Source: Lachnospiraceae bacterium | GTDB taxonomy: Bacteria; Bacillota; Clostridia; Lachnospirales; Lachnospiraceae | Length of the DNA stretch: 7,062 bases | Assembly: GCA_017404585.1 (NCBI GenBank) | Contig: JAFRCB010000193.1 | Coordinates: 1-7,062, forward strand | Reading direction: 5' to 3' | Part shown: positions 1 through 4,069 of the stretch, piece by piece | How the letters are laid out: the number at the start of each line of letters is the position of its first letter | Numbering within the stretch: the first letter of the stretch is position 1 | Program-made: the position numbers and the translations under genes | Notes under the pieces: model-generated | What the model saw: the letters and a program-made list of their open reading frames with translations, nothing else | Databases searched by the model: none | What the model was told of the DNA's origin: nothing

Positions 1-383
1 ACCTCAGAGTGCTCGAGTATTGGCTGGCGGTTTGCATCGACAATGCCGGGAGCGTTATCCGAGTTGGCATTAATGAAGTAGCTGTTCGCATAAGCTTCAT
101 CTCCCGGGCGCTCCCTGTCGCCATCGCGAAGAGGCGTCTTGATGTCCTCAAGAGCCGGAACGAACTTGTTGCTTCCCTTAAGCTTCGACTCGCCCTCATC
201 GTAGGCAGCCTTTATAGCAGCCCTGATCTTGCTGACGGTCTCCTTGTCCGACTTCGGAATGATAAGAGACACGCTGTACTTAGGCTTGCCACCATTAATG
301 CTTTTAGGATTCCACACATTGGCATAAGACCACCTTGTGTCAATACCGGTAACGACTTTAGTAGGATTTGCGAAAATCGACAT
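1..383 (-). CDS. DUF2815 / Enc34-type single-stranded DNA-binding protein, C-terminus cut by window edge
   Basis: The 127 codons in the window begin MSIFANPTKVVTGIDTRWSY and match my memory of the DUF2815 family. Recognisable stretches are PKYSVSLIIPKSD (about residues 35-47), KTPLRDGD (about 82-89), the acidic ERPGDEAY, then YFINANS and a PGIVD..RQPILEHSE block just before the edge. The family is a phage OB-fold-like ssDNA-binding protein related to that of phage Enc34, expected to coat single strands during phage replication in the cytoplasm. Full-length members are roughly 180-200 aa, so about a third is missing. The start is set by AGGAGG at 392-397 (minus strand), 8 bases before ATG. The gene follows the DUF2800 stop by 16 bases and is the last gene of the leftward operon seen here. 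In related phages a family A DNA polymerase often follows, but that would lie outside the window. Confidence 0.9.
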   Translation of the reverse strand, partial: MSIFANPTKVVTGIDTRWSYANVWNPKSINGGKPKYSVSLIIPKSDKETVSKIRAAIKAAYDEGESKLKGSNKFVPALEDIKTPLRDGDRERPGDEAYANSYFINANSDNAPGIVDANRQPILEHSE

Positions 384-399
384 AATATTGTCCTCCTTT

Positions 400-1520
400 T
401 TAATCTTTGAAATCTTCAAATGCTGTATTTATTGCCGGCCTTTTATCTGACTCCGGCACAAGAGTCGGCTTGCCCGGGGGCTTTGTGATGAGGGAGCCGA
501 GCACCTCCTCAAACTTTTTCTTACCAAGAAGCTGTGTCATAGCTGTAATTCCAAGAATCTTCTTCTCATAAGGATCATATCCGGCTTTTGTGACAGCCTC
601 TGCTGCAGCGGCATCATCTGAGTACCTGCGGACCGATCTTCCCCTGACTACCTTGAAGCCCGGATATCTGACACCGGATAGCGCCTGCTGAAGCGCATAA
701 TGCTTGATCTCATCGGCCCATGATGTGAGATCGTCTATAACGGGAAGGATCGCCGCAATCTCTGACTCGTTAAGCTTAGGTGGCATCTCGAAGTCATATT
801 TTGCGAGTTCAAGGTTCTTCTCAGCACGTGCTCTGCAAGAGCATCTTGCCCGGCAGAAGCGGCACCATTCACCGGAAGAGAACTCTCCTTCGCCTGCTTC
901 TGCTAAAAGTGCCTTCGGCCTTAGCTCACTCTCAGCCCATGAGAGCAGCTCTTCCAGCGTCAGATCCCATGTGCTGTAGTTATTCAGCCGTGGCTGGTAA
1001 ATGACGAGCCTTACTGTCTCAAGATCATACAGAGCTCCGAATGCCAGGTATGCACCAAGCGCGTAGCACATAAGCTGGGGGTTGTGCTCTGCGGATACCG
1101 CTATGCCCTTGCCGTACTTGAAGTCGATCACTGCCATAGTGTTTCCGCCTATGACCACGGCATCGGATGTTCCAAAGCCGCCGGGCACGTATTCCGAAAA
1201 GTCCACATGCTGCTCAACGAATACCTCGGTACATTCATCGATTGCCCTTAGCTCCTCACGGATAGCGAGCACTGTCTCGGTGTACCCGTCAGCCGCATCC
1301 TGCATCTCACTGCTGGAGTGCTTAAGAGGCGGTCTTGGATCCGGCACCGTCTCCCCGAGAGCCTTCCTAAGCTCGTACTCGCACAGGCTGTGTGCTTCAG
1401 TCCCTTCCTCGGCGTATACAGATGTCTCATCCGCATACTGCTCGGAAGCCTCACTGATGGTGGACACCTGAGCCATATGTGGCTTGACGAGGGTGAGAGC
1501 CTTGCGTGTTTATCCGGCAT
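400..1520 (-). pseudogene. DUF2800 PD-(D/E)XK (RecB/Cas4-like) nuclease, disrupted by an apparent -1 frameshift near 1446
   Basis: The family start MPDKHARLSPSSSHIWLRCP begins at 1520 and runs to L25 (CTT, 1446-1448). The rest continues in another frame, from TCC at 1444-1446, as SEQYADETSVYAEEGTEAHS down to the stop at 400. Adding one base at 1446 restores a protein of about 373 aa, the usual family layout. Numbered from the ATG at 1476, the core has H29 in AEEGTEAH, D105 in SDAVVI, D118 and K120 in VIDFKYGKG, and Q134xxxY138, which are the motifs of RecB-type nucleases. A cluster C205, C208, C212, C214 resembles the Fe-S cysteines of Cas4/AddB-like enzymes; C19 of the shifted N-terminus (LRCPPS) may be the fourth ligand. 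The true start overlaps the upstream stop by 11 bases, with GAGGTG before it. The ATG at 1476 has no SD. The role is probably DNA-end or replication processing. It could be a real mutation or a sequencing error. Confidence 0.85.
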
Positions 1521-1878
1521 TTCCGATCACCTCAGCTTCCTTCATAAGATCCCTGAAGTGTGACGGGTCAAGCGCGGAGAGCCTGTCTGCTCCATACTTC
1601 TTAAGAAGCTCTTTCACTTCTTTTGTGTACCCGGCTCTGGACTTCTTCATGAGATAAGCCTTCACCTCGCTCAGGTCCGGAGCGGGCTCGGTTGGCTCTG
1701 CCTCAGGCGCTGCAGTCTGCGCCGCACTGTCATCACCGGCGGTTTTCTCCTCAGCCGCTCCTGCCTGATCGTTGCCCGCTGCCTCCCTCAGAACCTTCTC
1801 GATGGTATCCGAGAGGGAGAGAAGGGTATTGCCGGCAACCCTGAGAGCTTCGAGCGCCTCAGTAAATTCCTTGCTCAT
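1510..1878 (-). CDS. 122-aa phage protein of unknown function, helical N-terminus, low-complexity linker, conserved C-terminus
   Basis: I do not assign a function. The protein has three parts. Residues 1-38 are a predicted amphipathic helical stretch (MSKEFTEALEALRVAGNTLL onward). Residues 39-72 are a disordered linker rich in Ala, Glu, Thr and Pro. Residues 73-122 form a compact lysine-rich domain with KSRAGYTKEVKELLKKYGAD, which I recall from small uncharacterised proteins beside DUF2800 genes in Firmicute phages. The start at 1878 is chosen because AGGAGG lies at 1888-1893 with a 9-base spacer; the frame stays open upstream to 2004 but without an SD. The ATG overlaps the stop of the 89-aa gene (ATATGA), and its own stop overlaps the DUF2800 start by 11 bases, so translational coupling on both sides is likely. 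A DNA-binding or nuclease-accessory role is possible but only a guess from context. Confidence 0.8.
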   Translation of the reverse strand: MSKEFTEALEALRVAGNTLLSLSDTIEKVLREAAGNDQAGAAEEKTAGDDSAAQTAAPEAEPTEPAPDLSEVKAYLMKKSRAGYTKEVKELLKKYGADRLSALDPSHFRDLMKEAEVIGNAG

Positions 1879-2144
1879 ATCTTCTGGCCTCCTTTCGTAA
1901 GAATCATTTCTCCTATGCGGACATCGTGCTTGCTGATCGTGATCGGGTATTCCTTCGATGGCCCAAAGCCTCTGGGATTCCTGTGGGGCAGAACTGTGCC
2001 GCAAAGGAACTCCGGGTACTCAGCTGTGATCAATACTGGAACAGCCATGCCCTCCCAGGGGCAGGCGTCTGAGTTTCCCTTCTTAAGCCTTGCTCGTACC
2101 CTCTGCCCGGTCAGTCCGCAGAATCTTTCGTCTTGTGCATACAC
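1875..2144 (-). CDS. 89-aa conserved-looking phage protein of unknown function, GTG start
   Basis: The protein starts (M)YAQDERFCGLTGQRVRARLK and contains VPVLITAEYPEFLCGTVLPH (about 35-54), GFGPSKEYPITISKHDVRIG (59-78) and ends MILTKGGQKI. The pattern of short beta strands with EYP and YPITISKHD resembles small uncharacterised proteins of clostridial phage early regions, but I cannot name a family. It has C9, C28, C48, H54 and H73, too widely spaced to claim a metal site. The GTG at 2142-2144 is preferred because AAAGGGG sits about 7-9 bases upstream and the start overlaps the end of the 54-aa gene by 34 bases. The frame is open much further upstream, to 2630, but that stretch has no ribosome site and runs through the repeat region and out of frame through the 54-aa gene. 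It is the second gene of the leftward operon. Confidence 0.72.
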   Translation of the reverse strand: MYAQDERFCGLTGQRVRARLKKGNSDACPWEGMAVPVLITAEYPEFLCGTVLPHRNPRGFGPSKEYPITISKHDVRIGEMILTKGGQKI

Positions 2145-2275
2145 TGATCTTCCCCTTTCTGCTGTTCTTCGATCTTCGTCGCCAGACGCTTGGCCACAAC
2201 GCTGATCGCTATAAGCAAATCGCGGAGTTCTTCGTTCTGGCGAGCAGTGTCGTCTGTAATAACTTTTCTCGGCAT
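2111..2275 (-). CDS. 54-aa hypothetical protein, first gene of the leftward operon
   Basis: The small protein MPRKVITDDTARQNEELRDL continues as an amphipathic helix (LLIAISVVAKRLATKIEEQQ) and ends with a polar tail. It has no signal peptide; the hydrophobic stretch is short and fits a helix face or oligomerisation surface better than a membrane segment. I do not recognise it. The start at 2275 is strongly supported by AAAGGAGG, with AGGAGG at 2284-2289 and an 8-base spacer. The frame stays open upstream to a GTG at 2389 and would read through the leader repeat, but no SD precedes that GTG. It overlaps the following 89-aa gene by 34 bases. As the first gene behind the repeated leader it could be a small regulator, but nothing in the sequence proves it. 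Confidence 0.68.
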   Translation of the reverse strand: MPRKVITDDTARQNEELRDLLIAISVVAKRLATKIEEQQKGEDQCMHKTKDSAD

Positions 2276-2308
2276 TTTTGTTTCCTCCTTTCCGAAGGGG
2301 CTCTCTAC

Positions 2309-2377
2309 CCCTTTCACTATCAGAGTCATTGAAATCGGCAAATTTCCGCTTAAGCCGTGAAAATTTTTCAAAAAATC
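2309..2377 (-). repeat. Leader repeat copy 1, upstream of the leftward operon
   Basis: Read on the minus strand, the core (2354 down to 2309) begins CTTAAGCGGAAATT and continues through CGATTTCAATGACTCTG to TAGTGA.AGGG. It matches copy 3 on the plus strand at 41 of 46 positions without gaps. A weaker A/T-rich match (GATTTTTTGAAAAATTTTC) extends it to 2377. The CTTAAGCGGAAA block ends about 68 bases before the ATG at 2275, against 72 bases for copy 3 and its ATG. The matching position before each operon suggests a common control or leader function. Confidence 0.85.
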
Positions 2378-2460
2378 TTTTCTTCTCACGGGATAAGCAG
2401 TCCAAAGAGCACGGCTTACGTTCGAGCCGGGAAGAAGGACTATTCGCGCATATAAAAGGA

Positions 2461-2530
2461 AGATTTCTGAAAAAAGTTTTGCTCCTTGGGCAGAAATATG
2501 TGGCTTTAGTCCACTTAGCCGGTGAGAGGG
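2461..2530 (+). repeat. Leader repeat copy 2, diverged central copy
   Basis: The left part (2461-2497, containing CTGAAAAAAGTTTTGCTCCTT) matches copy 3 (2723-2759) at 30 of 37 positions. The right end GTGAGAGGG (2522-2530) is identical to 2784-2792. The offset of 262 bases is constant across the copy, but the middle 24 bases match at only 8 positions. No well-placed SD/ATG and no plausible gene follows it; the ATG at 2564 opens only 29 codons. It looks like an older duplicate whose gene was lost, or a copy that kept only the outer binding sites. Confidence 0.65.
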
Positions 2531-2598
2531 AAGAAGGAGTTTCCATCGACTCGGGAAGGGGTGATGAACTGGGTACTATGCGCGATGGTTTCTGAAGC

Positions 2599-2614
2599 AA
2601 AAAATATTTTTTTT
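2599..2614. other. AT-tract with a 14-base perfect palindrome
   Basis: A6TAT8; bases 2599-2612 (AAAAAATATTTTTT) are a perfect palindrome. It lies between leader copies 2 and 3. Such tracts bend DNA, can act as UP elements or melt easily, and this one is too weak in G/C to act as a terminator stem. Its role is unknown. Confidence 0.4.
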
Positions 2615-2659
2615 GATTTTCGTTGTGCATACATGGGCCCTAATCTCCATTAACCAGTA

Positions 2660-2678
2660 GGAGAGCTACAAGCTTTCC
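2660..2678 (+). other. Small RNA hairpin before the rightward leader repeat
   Basis: GGAGAGCT (2660-2667) pairs with AGCTTTCC (2671-2678) through an ACA loop, giving eight pairs including one G-U. No T-run follows, so it is not a terminator. It could be part of a 5' leader structure or an operator. The support is modest because short hairpins occur by chance. Confidence 0.3.
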
Positions 2679-2705
2679 TGGCGAAAGAAGGGAGGATGGG
2701 AAGCT

Positions 2706-2837
2706 ATGGGAGAAAGATTTACAGGATTCTCAAAAAAGTTTTGTTCCTTAAGCGGAAATTCCACGATTTCAATGACTCTGTTAGTGAGAGGGTACTTCCC
2801 TTATCGATCAAAGAAAGGAGGCAAAAGATATGACTGA
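2706..2837 (+). CDS. Possible 43-aa leader ORF through repeat copy 3 (weak)
   Basis: The ORF begins MGERFTGFSKKFCSLSGNST, continues ISMTLLVRGYFP, and ends four bases into the strong ORF at 2830-2964. AAGGGAGG lies 10 bases upstream. The equivalent frame of copy 1 on the minus strand reads GLSGNLPISMTLIVKG, so the two copies share LSGN..ISMTL.V.G. However, every base difference in the best-matching stretch changes an amino acid, which is not what selection on a protein gives. An overlapping 45-codon frame from 2696 is also open. I list it as a candidate leader peptide only. Confidence 0.2.
   Translation: MGERFTGFSKKFCSLSGNSTISMTLLVRGYFPYRSKKGGKRYD
2723..2792 (+). repeat. Leader repeat copy 3, upstream of the rightward operon
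   Basis: The core at 2747-2792 (CTTAAGCGGAAATTCCACGA then TTTCAATGACTCTG, TTAGTGAGAGGG) matches minus-strand copy 1 at 41 of 46 positions. The A/T-rich upstream part (2723-2746) is shared with copy 2. Within it, TTCCTTAAGCGGAA has an imperfect dyad around CTTAAG, a possible protein-binding site. The element ends 37 bases before the ATG at 2830. Confidence 0.85.
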
Positions 2838-2964
2838 AAAGATCAGAGGAAGTCCGGGCATCAACATTGAATCTGCGTGCTCCGAAGTCAGGAAAACGAG
2901 CACATATCGAAAGCATGAAACAAATAGATATAAAGAAACGGAGGCAACATATGACTGCGAATGA
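2830..2964 (+). CDS. 44-aa hypothetical protein, first ORF of the rightward operon
   Basis: The polar, charged small ORF MTEKIRGSPGINIESACSEV continues to a tail rich in Lys, Arg, Thr and Glu and ends TEATYDCE. I recognise no family, and the composition suggests little hydrophobic core. Support comes from the translation signal: AAAGGAGG with AGGAGG at 2816-2821 and an 8-base spacer, the same arrangement as the first gene of the opposite operon. It overlaps the next gene's start by 14 bases, so it could serve as a coupling leader peptide for the 372-aa protein. It could also be the remnant of a longer gene. Confidence 0.5.
   Translation: MTEKIRGSPGINIESACSEVRKTSTYRKHETNRYKETEATYDCE
2940..2944 (+). 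promoter_or_regulatory. Ribosome binding site deciding the start of the 372-aa gene
   Basis: GGAGG, six bases before the ATG at 2951. The in-frame ATG at 2915 and the TTG at 2867 have no comparable site, so 2951 is preferred. Confidence 0.7.
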
Positions 2965-4069
2965 AAGAAAGTTGTTCGAGTCCGGAATCAGTGAAGGATT
3001 TGCACCCATCCTGACAAAGGAAAAGCATGCTGAATTCATGGCAAAGATGCGTTCAATGCCGGACTGCGATTTTGAACAACTGATTGCAGAGATAGCTCAC
3101 TACGATGAAGAACAGCAGATGACATACAGGGATTATCTTGAAGCGTCAATGCAGCTCCAGAAGATGTCCGGAGTCAACAACACAAACTCAGCAATCAGCG
3201 GGAATAAGGTGAGATATATGACCAAACAGGAATGCGATGACCTGTGGAAGGATATCTGCAAAAGCAGACCGAGCGATTCCATATTCCTTAAGGGCGAGGA
3301 CGATATCAAACTCTGCTCCGCATGGAGGAAAAGCGTAAAAGAAGAGTACGGCGGCATACCGTCTGATCTGTTCTTCGCTGACGGTATTCCGCTCATGGAC
3401 TGTGAGATCACGGTTGACGAGCGGGATATCCCTCCGGAATCCGGTGGAGGAAATATTGTTTCGTACCGTGTGGTTATCTTTCCGGACTATAAGGAAAGAA
3501 TCATGCAGGCACCCGATGAGCCTGTGACTGTCGGCTCCATAGTCGTCACCGCAAAAGACAGGCACATACTGGTTCCAATAATAGTGCTGAAGGGCTTTGA
3601 TTACATGCTTTCAAGCTGCATTGGCTACCATAACCTTCCCGAGCAGTATGTCGATAAGTATCTCACCGTGTCGGAACTGTCACAGATGAAAAATGCACTT
3701 CTTTCGACATGGTATGGAATACAGATATCGCTGCTGCATCCGAAGGTGAAGGAAGTGTTCTCGCATCACAGCAGGGTCAGGACCTACGATTCTGCATCAA
3801 AAGGAAAAAAGCGTAAAAGGACAACAAGGTACATAAGGACACATGTGATAAAGGGCGATGAGGTGGAGGAAGCTATCTGCGGAGGCTCCGGAAGGCAGAT
3901 CAACAGACACACGCTTGTCTGGTATGTCATCGGGCATTGGAGGCATTACTCCAATGGCACGAAGGTCTTTGTTAAGGGCTACTGGAAGGGAACACTCAGG
4001 AACCTCAAACAGAATATTGACGAGGGCAGAAACAGAATTATTGTGCTGCCGGAAGGAGGAACTATATGA
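2951..4069 (+). CDS. 372-aa conserved-type phage protein of unknown function
   Basis: The protein starts MTANERKLFESGISEGFAPI. Residues 1-75 are helical and charged. The middle (about 90-240) alternates strands and helices, with VSYRVVIFPD and VVTAKDRHILVPIIVLKGFD. A basic segment KGKKRKRTTRYIR lies near 275-287, and the C-terminus carries WYVIGHWRHYSNGTKVFVKG followed by YWKG (about 324-347). The H-W-R-H-Y..G..V.V.GY.KG signature is one I recall from uncharacterised proteins of Firmicute phages, where it probably forms a small basic beta domain. No nuclease, helicase or polymerase motif is visible. The basic patch and the position directly before the primase-helicase (4-base ATGA overlap) suggest a nucleic-acid-linked replication or regulatory role, which is inference. 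There is no signal peptide or membrane segment. Confidence 0.85.
   Translation: MTANERKLFESGISEGFAPILTKEKHAEFMAKMRSMPDCDFEQLIAEIAHYDEEQQMTYRDYLEASMQLQKMSGVNNTNSAISGNKVRYMTKQECDDLWKDICKSRPSDSIFLKGEDDIKLCSAWRKSVKEEYGGIPSDLFFADGIPLMDCEITVDERDIPPESGGGNIVSYRVVIFPDYKERIMQAPDEPVTVGSIVVTAKDRHILVPIIVLKGFDYMLSSCIGYHNLPEQYVDKYLTVSELSQMKNALLSTWYGIQISLLHPKVKEVFSHHSRVRTYDSASKGKKRKRTTRYIRTHVIKGDEVEEAICGGSGRQINRHTLVWYVIGHWRHYSNGTKVFVKGYWKGTLRNLKQNIDEGRNRIIVLPEGGTI

Larger units (their letters stand above)
2276..2829. other. Divergent intergenic region between the two operons
   Basis: This stretch of about 550 bases has no well-supported gene. It contains three related leader elements (minus strand 2309-2377, plus strand 2461-2530 and 2723-2792), an A6TAT8 tract at 2599-2614, a hairpin at 2660-2678, and the two SD sequences that start the operons (2284-2289 minus, 2816-2821 plus). 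I looked for sigma-A promoters on both strands. TATAAA at 2451-2456 and TTGGAC on the minus strand near 2402-2407 are the best single boxes, but neither has a properly spaced partner, so no promoter is called. Divergent transcription implies at least two promoters here. It is the natural place for a phage early control region. Confidence 0.75.

Noticed and set aside
9..410. 133-codon plus-strand ORF
   Set aside because: It is antisense to the clearly recognisable DUF2815 gene and has no family resemblance.
1440..1460. Programmed -1 ribosomal frameshift in DUF2800
   Set aside because: The junction GGCTTCCGAG has no X XXY YYZ slippery heptamer and no obvious stimulatory structure; a base deletion explains it more simply.
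400..1476. DUF2800 as an intact gene starting at the ATG at 1476
   Set aside because: No SD precedes that ATG, the conserved family N-terminus is present just upstream in another frame, and the upstream start at 1520 has an SD and couples to the previous stop.
2402..2456. Sigma-A promoters using TTGGAC (minus strand) or TATAAA (plus strand)
   Set aside because: Neither box has a good partner at 16-18 bases, so a call would be guesswork.
1875..2630. A 251-codon open frame on the minus strand
   Set aside because: Only its last 89 codons have a ribosome site and gene-like composition; the rest reads through the repeats and, out of frame, through the 54-aa gene.
2564..2653. 29-aa ORF behind repeat copy 2
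   Set aside because: Its GGAAGGGG is only two bases from the ATG, and nothing supports conservation.
2867..2950. N-terminal extension of the 372-aa protein to a TTG at 2867 or an ATG at 2915
   Set aside because: No ribosome site precedes either, whereas 2951 has GGAGG at ideal spacing; the extension also overlaps the well-initiated 44-aa ORF.
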